Shown piece by piece: positions 48,701-60,700 of a DNA stretch of 64,000 nt. Position 1 is the first letter of the stretch. Each line of letters opens with the position of its first letter. The notes below the pieces were generated by a model that did not search any database, was not told the DNA's origin, and was given only the letters and a program-made list of their open reading frames with translations. The stretch is from Lepisosteus oculatus (lineage: Eukaryota > Chordata > Actinopteri > Semionotiformes > Lepisosteidae), in contig NC_090706.1 of the NCBI RefSeq assembly GCF_040954835.1, positions 37,395,148-37,459,147 of the forward strand, in the 5' to 3' direction. A program made the position numbers and the translations under genes.

Positions 48701-51700
48701 AGATATCAACTGCATGATCATTTCTAAAAAGAATATGTAATGAATGTAAAATAGCTCATCTCTAGGCCACACTTATGACATCTGTCAAAAAAAATGTGAA
48801 TCAAATTTTTTATCGCTGCAATTTTTTTGCTCACGGGTTCATGTTTTTCATAACATTGCAGTCGGGTAGTTTTGAAATCGCTGTATACGGGCAAAAATGA
48901 GATTACAGGTAAACGAGACGGCTTCTCAGTATCAAATTTAAATTAAAAGCTAGTCCAGTCTATATAGGATTGAGGATTAAGCGCTGAAGCCTGCCACTAA
49001 TGTCAAGACATGTTGCTTGTAGCATGGAGTTTGGGTTTTTTTTTTTATGCGCATTAAAAAAGCAATTTGCCTCCTGCCAATTTTCTTGAAGTGTTTAAAT
49101 GATAAATCTCTTCTTCTATGCTTTATCCTAACTGATTCCTTTCCCTCTCTCTTTCTCTGCTCTCTCATCCTGCAGCTGGAGTCTCATGACAAGTCAGTAA
49201 GCTTTTTCTGTCATTTCGGCAGTTACTGCAAGAATGTTAGCAGTGCTGTTTGATGGTCACCTGCTGTAAAAGTGAAAATGAAATTAATTTGTTATGCTGG
49301 CTGGTCTAACATCCTCCTTTTGCTTTGTCACTTCTAGTCAGAGAAGGGGTGATGGAGGGGGGAGTTAACCTCCATTTTACCCCTGTCACTCGAGTTTAGA
49401 TTCTTTGATCATTTACCATGTTTGCTTAAGCATGACTTGAGTGACCCATTGGATTTGTCCTGATCCATGCATGGTGTTTGCAACCATGTAAGGTTTTATC
49501 AGTGCATTTTATGTCTATGATTTACACTAGCTGATAAGTCAGCCAGTCTGCAGGATGTTGTGTAATCAGTGTGCTACTGACCCAGATGGCTTACAAAGTA
49601 ACTGATGTGGAATTGTAGAAGGCAGATACTGTATTGAAACTACAAATGCAAGGAAAATTTTGGATTTAGATCCATTTTGCTTAAAAAAACAACAACCTAC
49701 CAATACTAGATGATCAATTAGATAAAGATTTGTTGTGCAATCGCTGACCAGCTCAGATTACATTTTTGGGATTTTTGTGTGTGTGCCCTGTGTGTTGATT
49801 CCTCTTTTCGTTCATTTTCCTTCCTGTCTTAATCTCTCCTCTCCTTCCTGTTCTCCACCTCTTCACGAATAGGGTGGCTGTTCCTTCACAAATATTCTAT
49901 GAAGAGATCTACCCCGAGGCCAAGTAAGATCCCAGATGCACATCGGACTAGTTATCTGCTTTTTAACAGTGTTCTCTACAATTAACTCTCCTCTGTGACC
50001 ATGGCATGGCCATTTTGAGTTTCCGCTTACTCATACTCATTCAAAGCCAGCAGCCATATCACCCTGCAACTCACAACTGGCAACCCACTGAAGCTAAGCA
50101 GGTATGAGCCTGGTCAGTACCTGGATGGGAGACCTCCTGGGAAAAACTAAGGTTGCTGCTGGAAGAGGTGTTAGTGGGCCCAGCAGGGGGCGCTCACCCT
50201 GTGGTCCATGTGGGTCCTAATGCCCCAGTATAGTGACGGGGACACTATACTGTAAACAGGCGCCGTCCTTCGGATGAGACGTAAAACCGAGGTCCTGACT
50301 CTCTGTGGTCATTAAAAATCCCAGGGCGCTTCTCGAAAAGAGTAGGGGTGTAACCCCGGTGTCCTGGCCAAATTTCCAATTGGCCCTTACTAATCATGGC
50401 CTCCTAATAATCCCCCTCTATGAATTGGCTACATTACTCTGCTCTCCTTCCCACTGATCGCTGGTGTGTGGTGAGCGTTCTGGCGCACTATGGCTGCCGT
50501 CGCATCATCCAGGTGGATGCTGCACATTGGTGGTGGTGGAGGGGAGTCCCCATTACCTGTAAAGCGCTTTGAGTGGAGTGTCCAGAAAAGCGCTATATAA
50601 GTGTAAGCAATTATTATTATTATTATCATGCTGCAGCTGTATTTTACGTTTGTGGTTGAGAAGAGAGTGCCTTGCTGTCAGGGATGAAAACATTGAAATC
50701 GATCAGTAGCTCTGATGGCAGGAGGGGGGTGCCCTTTAAAATCGGGTTCCCTTGTTCCAGTTGAAGTAATGCAAAGCCGACATGACAATTTTCCAGGCCG
50801 GTGCTGGAGTTCCAGCTATTGCTCCAGGTGTTTGCACAAAGCATTGCCTGATCATTTGAAGTCTTTTTAGGTCTAAAAGGGACTGGTTAAGTTACACGAA
50901 CACTAACTTGTCCTTGAAAGTTTTTGAAAGTCCAGGACAGGATCATATTTTTTTCTAAATTTCAAAAACCATGTAGATATAAAAGCAAATGAGTAGGTGA
51001 TGCACAGCTCAGACGTCTAGTGAAAGGCTAGTGCAGGGACATGCTAATTGGAAAGACATGACTGAAGAGATTTTTTTTTTTAATTAATAGCTTCCACAGT
51101 GGAAGTGAGTGGTGTTGATGTGAGTCATCATCTGTTGTTTTTTTTTTCCTTTTATGTAAATGTTTTCAGGTTGGAAACAATCTGGATATAAATACTCCAT
51201 TGTATCCCCCTTCAAATGTTGCTCTAAAACATTCCTGTAGAGAAACATTTATGGTATTTGGTGATGTGGAGAAGAGATGTTCATTAAGTCTCTTAAGCAC
51301 CACTGAGAATTTTTTCAGGGCTAAATCTCAGTCACACTTTGAATCTCAGTGGTCTTCCTGGCAAACTGATTCCTTTATAAAGGCATATGTGGAATGAAGC
51401 TTCTAGCCTGCTCATACAACAATGAGAAATTGCCAGTTTTGAATCTCTTCCAAGTCCTTTGAAACTAAAGCTTATGTTGATTTAAGATGTTGTCTTCTCT
51501 TAACCCTTTTAGATGTCTTTTGAGTGGATACCATCTGTTTTACATTGTGATTATTTTGATTTTGAACATTAAAAGGCTGAATGGGCTCCTCTCATTCGTA
51601 ACCTGTCTAGTTAATTTGGATTATATTCTCCGACAGAATAGAGGTTAACTTCGCTTCTTGTTTTGGAATGAGCATTCGTATCCTGTCACTAATGGAAACT

Positions 51701-54700
51701 CAATTAAATAAAGCTTTGGCCTTGTAGTAAAAAAAACAATATTGAAAGCCAACATAACGCATAAGTGATGCACGCTACATGAGTGAGTGTCATTTTAAGT
51801 GTAGAGAATAGAATGATTTCTGTTACAAGAGGGTCTGCCTATAAGCAGTACTAAATGCCACACATTTTGCTTATTTAAACTTATTAGTCTCTTAAAAGGC
51901 TTAGGTTTGGAGGGGACCCAAGAATTCCTAACTGACCACTGACTAATCATTTCATGTGCTCGGGATGCCCTTTTCGTTTTTCAATAGTGTACTTCTGCAC
52001 AAATGATAGAGATTTCTCATTACAGGACAAGATTTATCTCCAAACTGGTTAATTCTGGAACTATACCACCCTCTACTGTTGCATTGCAAGAACTTATATA
52101 TTTTCAGTGATGCATCAAAAGTAACTTGTAATTATGGCTCAGCTGTTTAAAGTACAAAAAAGGATTCAGGTCTGTCCCATGCATCTCCTAGATGTTCTTT
52201 CAGTTTAATTATTCTTTCTGAGTGTAATCAAAATTAACAGGCCATTTTTCATGCTATAAAAGGAAATATACTGTGCATTTTAAGTAAAAATCTGACTTTA
52301 TTGGAATTGCCTTTGATATTTTTGCTGGTGATATACAAGCCTGCCATAATGCTGTGCAATGCATTCAATTTAATTTTATTTTTTTCTGCTTGAAATTGTT
52401 TGCTTTAGGTGATGTGTGCTTGACTGCTGTGCTCTCGATTTGAGTCTGATTGCACGACAAGGCTTGATGGCTATGGACTATCAGACCGTTGTTATAATCA
52501 AGTGGAATTCCTGGGTCCACAGACTGGCAATCCAAAAATGAGCACCGATAAAATGCCTTACAATGTCAAACTGAAAAAGGCCCGATTCGCCTTATTTTGT
52601 TAAACACGTGCATTTATCTCACCAATACGCCAAAAAGTAAAGAAAATGGACCGACGTTATGTTTGGGTGGTTCTCAAGCTTGCACAAGTTGCCTGCTTAT
52701 TATGGCAGCTCTCTTGCATTTAAAGCCCCTTGTCATGACACAGCGATGACTCTTTGCCACCTGAGCGTGGTCCTGAGATTAGTATCCGTTCACCGTGAGG
52801 AACTAAGAAGCTGTCTTTTAATGGCTGTCCAGCTCAAGGCACTCCCTAAGGGTTGAGAGCGTGCCCTGTTACCTAGCCAATGATGCCAGCAAGAAGAGGC
52901 TGATTGAGGACACTCAAGACTGGCAGCCCAGAACTGGGACGACCCAGTCTCGCTCCTTCAGAATCCTGGCCCAGCTCACCGGCACCGACTTCAGTAAGTC
53001 AAAGAGGACGAGCCCGCAAGACCGGAGGGCTGAGTTGGACTAGTTTGTGGGGCAAGGGATCGGTTGGGGTGCGTTTTGTTAATGGCACATTCACCGTTCT
53101 CACTTGTGAAGGTGCGCCTGGGGAAAACCCAGCCTGGTTACGTTTTTATTGCTTTGTTTCACCGGGAAGTGTGTGGATGCGTTCCACTTCTGTGACAGAT
53201 TTTATTTTCACTTGCAGTGATAACTATCTCTCTGTAATGAGGGGGCTTATGACCTCCGACTGTTCCTCATCCTTTGATTTAGATCTTCCCCGAGTCAGTT
53301 TCATCTTTTCTTTCAGCTTTTGCCTCTAAAATGGCAATGAGCAAGATCATTTTGTCAGAGCTGGCTTGTGCTCTACGTGCATTGTTCCTTTTATATAAGC
53401 AAAGGATTAGTAGTATTATCAGCCATTACTCTAAAGGGACACGTTTTGAAAGTGCATTTGTTGTAATTTTTTTTCCCTTAAACTCTACAATGAGACAAAC
53501 ATCCATGAGCAGCCTCTTTTATTATAATGGGAAGAATATCTTAGAGGGATGCCCTAGTGTTAGGGGGCTTGCGTGTTGCATGCTCTTGGAAAGAGGCTGA
53601 AGCCCCTGTCTCCTGGCTCTCTCAGTGCAGGACCCAGATGACGAGAACTTGAAAAAGTCCAGGTAAGTCCATTGTGTGCACCAGTGTGAACTCGGCATGC
53701 TGGATTTTATTGTAACACATGGACTACCAATTATAAGCTGGCAATTCTGCTTCAGTGATTCGGTCAAATCCCTAACTTCTTTGTAAGACAGAGTGAACTC
53801 TGTGAGAACTGATCTTGTGAGGGAAGGCAAGTTAACAACTAACATTTGTTTGCTTATTTTATGAGGTAGTTGTTTTGAGTAACTTTTTTTTTTAATGCAA
53901 CTGGCACTAAAACTGTAGATAGGGAGGTGTTCGTGGTTATTCCTTTTTTGGTTAAGGAATGAAATATACCGTAATATGCCCAGATCTGTGTAGTTCCCCC
54001 CCACAAATCTTTTCTTCTAAAAAACAATCCTAGAAGTTGACCCGAGATCTTGATTTCTGATTGACAGCTGGGCTATTTGACCTCTGTGGCTTTAAAAAGG
54101 TCTCTGGTTTTGTTGCAGGATTTTTTTCTCTGTGTTAGTGGCCTTTTCTTTTCTCCCTTCTTCTCTGCTCTTTCTCTCTCTCTTTTCTCTCATTTTAGGG
54201 AAAAGTTCCTTACTGAAATCCAGAGCCCTCGCTATGCCAGGCTCCGTGACTGGCATCATGAGCGGTCTGCCCGTGCCCTCAATATCAAGTCCTGAGCGCC
54301 CACAAACGGAACAAAGGATGTGGCGAGCATCTCCTTTACAAGCAGCGACTGGCGCCACCAGGATTGAAATGCCCTTGATTGATTGATATTGGGGGGGAGA
54401 ATAAATTGCGAGCAAAAAAATTGCAACCTAAAGCCAAAGTGGACAATTGAAAACTGAGCCTGATGATGAATCCCCTTTGTTAACAAGAGCAGTGAGAAAG
54501 AGATAATGCCAAAGCCCCCTGTCAAACAGATCTGTATCTCTTTAGAGAGTGCCCCTGAGAAAAAGATTACAATAGCGGAGTTCACAGTAATGGAGATGAG
54601 TTCTGCACATCGTTTCTGAATTCTTTGGATGCTCTTTTGCCATATCTTCTCTCTGCTCTGTATTCTAAACTGTTCATTTCAATGTTTCACTTCTGATCTG

Positions 54701-57700
54701 TCATCTCTGTGTTCTCCCACAAAAGCGAAATTCAGTGATTGATGTTTCTCTTTCTGCTTTCACTAATGCATAAAATATTCAAAAAGTGCCAAAAAGATTT
54801 TTTTTTTTGCTGTCTCAATTTGTTTGTTTTATTCATTTTGGTGGGTTTTCTCTTCTCTTGATCTAGCTTATGTGTCTTGTCGTGTCTATGAAAGGACCTA
54901 GATTTTGAGCTTGATAAGAATTGTGAACTGCTGTCATAAGTAGAATAGTTTTTAGAATAGGTTTTGTTCATTGACTTCTTGGCACAACTGTATCCCCCTT
55001 TCCCATCAAGTATTTTGAGTTGTTGATATGTAATGTTTTTGTCTATGAAGTTGGAACAGTAGCAGTAGTGGGTAATAGGTTGTTTTTGTTTTGAGCAAAC
55101 ACATGTTTTAAAAGAAGTAAATTCCTACAGGCAGCATGAGATTTAAGGCCAGGAATCAAGGGTTTCCACATTATGGCCTGTTTCACCTTTCAAAAGTTAA
55201 CTCCTTTTAGACTTATTAATCTGGCATGGCAGTAGGTGGTTTATGATTAGTGCTAATCAGGGTCTCAGAAATGGCTGGATTGAGTCTATTTTGTGCGTCT
55301 CCTTGCCATTAGATGTATGTCTTCTTTATACAGTACATGAAGGAGAACTTTACCTACAGTATATTTTTAAAGGGTAAGAATCTCTTTCAGACTAGACTAC
55401 AAAAACATTTAACAGTTCAGGATTTACCACGCAATACTTAATCTTAATTCCTGCTAAAATGTTCTTTGCCCCTCAGTACTGTAACATTGGTTTGTGTTAA
55501 AATATCTTTTGTTTACTTGTTTATATACGTGCCATTTGATGTGTTCGTGATGTTTAGTTTTTTTAGATGTAATTCACTGACTTTGTCTAATAAAGTTGTG
55601 ATGCTTCCCTTAGGTTTAAAAGCCAGAATCTGTTGTCTATTTTCCAGAGAAGGAAAATCTAAAATAACATCAGTAGACAACTTTTTGTGTTTTAGGTCTT
55701 TTCTTCTGTTTTACACTTTTCTTCTGTTTTACACATACACTTTTGATTATTTTCGTTGTGTAACCAGCCTAAGGAATAGATTGATTGTAGCAATACTTCA
55801 ATCCTACCGTTTAACAAATGAAAATTAAACTATCATTTGAAATCTTACAATGAAGAATAAAACGTTCTGTAGTGTCATCCAATTTCCATTCCTTAGTGGC
55901 AAACTGAAAATGTTTTCTCATTAAATGAGTGCAAAAAATGTAGATTCAGTGTTTAATAGGTCGCAACAGCTAGACTAAAATCAAAAGGCAATACTAAACC
56001 CTAAGATAAGAATCCATTGTACGGTAAATGTTACAATTGCAACACAGCATGGTCTAGAGAACTGTTAAATGTGCCTCTACTTAAGAAGAGATGAGATCCA
56101 AACTAATGAGGAAAACTAATGAAGCTTGTGGTCCACTTTAGCAGTTAATGTAGCTGAAATGGGGTGTGTCAGTTAAGAAATAAATAAAAACAGCAACGGC
56201 CTGACATGTTTGCCTAATCTTCAAGCTGATGTTGGAAAGCAGAAGGTCAGAGAATGCCAATTAAGCTTAGAAATGGGAACTGATTTGTACACTAATGAGA
56301 AATGTAAGGGCTCTTTCGGGGAGGGGCTGTCTGGATGGAGTGAGAGGGTGAATTTTGTGGTTTTGTTTATATACAGAGACATTTTTCTTTTCATTTTAAC
56401 ATCCTAATCTAAATCGCATCCTTGGAGTCCTCATCTGAGGGAGCAGGTGTGTAAGTTGTTTTTCCAAAAGGCCTTCCAGCAGCCAGGGGGATGTCAAATG
56501 ATCTCCTTCGTGAAGCAACATTGCATGGAGAAGCGGCCGCCAGCGATTGCCCACAATGTACCTTGAGTGTAAAGAGGGACGCGGATGGTACAATGATTTT
56601 ACTTTCCCTTTCCCCTTTTGTGTCAACTACAATCTCTGTCCGCTTCATACAGTATGCTCTCAGGAGTTCTTACCCAGAGTAAGTTCCAAATATTTTAATT
56701 GTCCTCCCTCTGTGCCTCAGCCTGCGACAAACAATGAATCGTAAAATCTTATTTTGGGGTTTTGAAGTGTTCTGTTATTTTTGGTTAAATGAGCATTAAT
56801 TCAGGTAGCTCTTTCACATGGGTTGTTTGAAAGGCTGCACATGCGTCACTGCAAGGCACTGGAGCAGTGTTCTGCTAGATGTTTCCATGGCGATAAGCTT
56901 GAGAAGACTTGACGGAGTGCAATCTGTGTATATACATGCATTTCTTTCCATCCGGGTTCATATGATTTGCAATGAAGGTATTTGGTGTTCTGTTTGTGGG
57001 TACAAAACTATATATATATACACACACCGATGTAGAATTCTGACATTTAGATGCTGCCCAAATGTGGAAGACGGGTTCTAGAGGTATACTTGAGGTATAA
57101 GTCCAGAAGTTCATGTGAAGTACAAGATCGGATTTGACTTGGAGACAGGGTCATACTTGGCATGTTTCATTTAGGAGAAAACAAAAGCAAATCAAAGCTG
57201 CTAGTAGCTTTTGTTTCGTGAGAAAAGGTACAAACGGGACGTCATTTGGGCCCATCCGGTCTCTGGATTGGTTGCTAGTAGCTGTTGCTCCAAGGATTTC
57301 ATTCAACCGTTTCTTGGGGGGGGGGAACGGGGTTGTTTTAGTGGATTACTTGTTCCAGAATTCCAAAACCCTGTGTGCAAACAAAAGTGCCTTTAAAGCA
57401 ATCCCACATTTCCAAGTACAACAGATTGACTTTGTTTATGTCTGAGCCTTTTCAAGACTTTCAATCTTCTCTGATCCCGATAAAAAAAAAAAAAAAAAAA
57501 TCTGTTTTTACTGTCTATTTAGCCTAGGATTATTTTTTCTGGACCAGCAAAGTGATAGTTTGACCAAAATTGCGCACAGAATTCTAAATGGGGTCTCCCT
57601 TAGAAACTTAAACTGTTTTATCACTGCTTTGTTTATCCTAAGATTGCCCTTTTTATTGCCTCTTCACATTGTCTGGAAGATTAAAAATTAAGACTAATAA

Positions 57701-60700
57701 GTCACTGTCTTATTTGTCTATAATTCCTTGGTTCAGTTTTGTATCTTTTATGGACTGGCACTTCAGTAGTAATTTTCTGTTCAATGGGTTGTGGGTGACA
57801 AGGATATTACATTTGAGAACAGTACTTTATTCATAATTTATTTAGAGTCCCTAAATTCTGCACAGTGAGATCATTAATGAAGATGTGAATAAGGTCAATT
57901 GTCGTTTTCTGCTAAAACAGTTTCAGGAAGTTTTTATACATTCAGTTATGTATGGCGAGCATCACCTCTATTGTAGTCATACGAATATTTGAGAGTGTTT
58001 TTTTGGTTGTATATGGCAGGGCAAAAGGGTAACATCTTGGAAATGAATCAAGTTGGAAGAAAAAATAATTTAAAGTTTTGTTCTAATTTAGTTTTTCATG
58101 CATTTTCCTGTATTAAAATGCAAAAATACTCACTTTGCAAAACTAAAGACATCTGGGACTTGGTTTTATCCATATGTAAGCATTTTCTTTCTTCCTAAAA
58201 TGAAGGTGAGTTTGTGAGAAAATTTGGATCCGTTTTCGCACAGAAAAGTCACTTCTCTATGAAATTGCAAGACTAAAATAACATGATAAAGGCTTGTTTA
58301 TTTTTCACAGTCTAGCAAAATCTTAGTGCCGTAATGCAAATGCTGTTTATCTGAATTTCTTTCCACAGTTTCCAGCCATGTGGAGCTGTTGATTTAATAT
58401 AAAGAGTCACGGTGTTGACACGAGTCTGAACAGAACTGCAGGCACCAAAGTGCCACATTGCAGTTACAAATAAGCTACTTATGTTAAAGGAGCTTTAAAA
58501 TTTAGAGAAGATGCTTTGTTCAGGAGTGAGTCTTAGTGGTATCATTTCATTATCAACCTGGTCCCCCCCCCCCCCCCCCCCCCATTTTCTTTAAAATAAA
58601 GGCTTCCTAAAATTTTTTAAAAATGGGCGATTCACTTTATATATTGATGTAAAATGTCGACAAAAAAGAGGGGTAACGGAAGTTGGAGATGGGGAGGGGT
58701 GGGGGGGGCGAGTAATACGTAGTGTACTTTGACAAGTCTGGACACAAGTCCAGGGTTTGTTCACTGCCTAAAGCTTTGTGTACCATTTTGGACAGTGTTT
58801 ATATTGGCTCTTTCAATTTGTGCAAATATGGATTTTTTTTGTTGTTGTTATCGTCTATGAAATCCACTCTTGAATTTGCATAGAAAGCCAAGACTAGACT
58901 GGAGTGAAAGTGTTCATAAAACGTTCTGCTGGAGGCTGTAGCATCCTACCTGCTGATACCCGTGTACTGTATGAACCTGGGTTCTAAAACGGCTTTCCTT
59001 CACAGCCATGAGACGAATCAATCTCCTGCCAAGACTGGAGCTGCTGCTGCTACAGTTGGCACAACTGCCCATAAACCTGGTGGAGGTAAGGAAATGGGAT
59101 CTGTGTACCCCAAAAATATAGGGCACAATTTCTGTGGTAACTCAAATGTTGCATGGTAGCACATTTCAGTGGTATAGTATCTCAAATGCTTTCTGAAACC
59201 TGCCCTTGTGTATACTGAGTATACTGCCCCTGTGTAGTGTACGTCTGGTATATATCAAGCTTCACAAAATCTTACTGTAGCCGTTTAATGTATTAGGAGC
59301 TTGATAAAGTAGGACACTAAGTACATCTTCATTGTGCAACTAGAAGACTACACAAATCAATCTGGGGATATTCACGCCTTTTTTATAATTATTCATATCA
59401 CCACAAACCGTAAAGCAGACTTTCCCCTTTCATTACTGGTACTTTAACAAGTACCAGTAAGAAATGCAAAAATGTTTCTTTTAAATTCTTATGTTAAAAT
59501 TGTTAAATTGCAGTTAAGAATGGATACTGTGGGCCAGATATAGTAGATGGTGAAACAATTGCAAGTGAGCATTGCATCTTATGCACTAAACCCAAGCACT
59601 GTCGTGGCCTGCCTCACCAGAACCACAGTCTGGAACTAGCTGTGATGGGTGAGCGCAGGAAGTGAAACGTCCCTATTTCATATGGTTCATTCTTTAAGAT
59701 AAAAGACCGGACTATTTGAGCTCAATAGGTTTGACTAACACACTACCTTCATATTCTTCATATTCACGGAACAAGCGTTTCATAATTCTGTGCAGATGTT
59801 CAGAGGTTTCGGAGACGCGTGCACAGTTTGTTCTTATAACACTGGGGGAACCAGAAATGGCCAAAGTAGTTATTTTCAGTGATTGTACTATTGTACTAGC
59901 GATTTTCTTTTTTAATGGGGAAAATAGGAATTGTATTAATCTAAACGAATTGTGAAGCACAAGGTGGAAACTCAGGAGGAAGTAAAGGGGTTGGAGATGC
60001 CAAGATTAAGGAAATGGGTTCTTCTGAAGACACGCTTTTCAAAACACAAAATATAGAACTTTAAAAAAATAAAACAAAAGGTGTCATTTTGAAGTGTCAG
60101 AAATGCCAGTGGCTTTAGAACAACTCATTATTCATGTCTGAGAACCCTCATTTGCACAGTCACTTCCCCACTTTTGGGACTTAATGCAGAAATGCCTGAG
60201 GTAGTCATCAGGGGTGTACCCAGAAAGACCAAAAACCCTCTGCAAAATGTTCCTCAAAACTTCACCGTAATCATTGTGCTTGCTCTAGTACATCACCCAA
60301 CACTTTTCACTCATCTGTGACAAGTGTACAACTCTTACAAAGGGTGCAATTCTCCTTTTTTTTTACCTGAAAGTACTGGAGGCTTATTATTTTAGTGCCT
60401 CCTTTCTTTTCCAATCCTTAATTGCAGGTGTTTTAAAAAAAATGGACAAAGATGGAGCACTTGTGCTAGTTTGGGTAATGCTTCCCCAAATCCACTCTTA
60501 CTAGATTAAAAAGAATGGCCATTTCCCCCCCCCCCCCCCCCCCTCTCTTTTTAGCCAAAATGACACCTAGACCTGCTGCCGGGCCCTCTTGTCGTCCGCC
60601 CTGGGTCACAGACCCCAACTTTGCGGATCGATACCACCCTGACAAGACCAGCACGGTTCTGACCCGGCACAGTCAGCCCGCCCAGCCGACACCCATGCAG

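Larger units (their letters stand above)
44989..52832. other. PDLIM7 7.8-kb intron with candidate microexons
   Basis: Holds the two candidate microexons at 49.2 and 49.9 kb, a GC-richer block at 45660-46150 of unknown nature, a tRNA-like dispersed repeat at 46415-46690 and the full 5S SINE at 50042-50630. The rest is AT-rich without a recognised exon. Confidence 0.5.
54410..59005. other. PDLIM7 intron downstream of the alternative terminal exon (4.6 kb)
   Basis: Contains a poly-G/A patch at 57318, A19 at 57482-57500, a CR1-like fragment at 57515-57790, and C21 at 58563-58583. No additional exon recognised. Confidence 0.5.

Noticed and set aside
50050..50165. 5S rRNA gene
   Set aside because: Similarity is limited to the promoter-containing middle and it is fused to a SINE body; it is a SINE head.
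52877..52993. Alternative acceptor CCTGTTACCTAG for the EDTQDW exon
   Set aside because: Would enter with two bases and needs a one-base overhang, which does not match exon 44988; the pyrimidine tract is weak.
53522..54004. 160-codon minus-strand frame overlapping the 53.6-kb PDLIM7 exon
   Set aside because: Antisense to a well-supported exon and without similarity.
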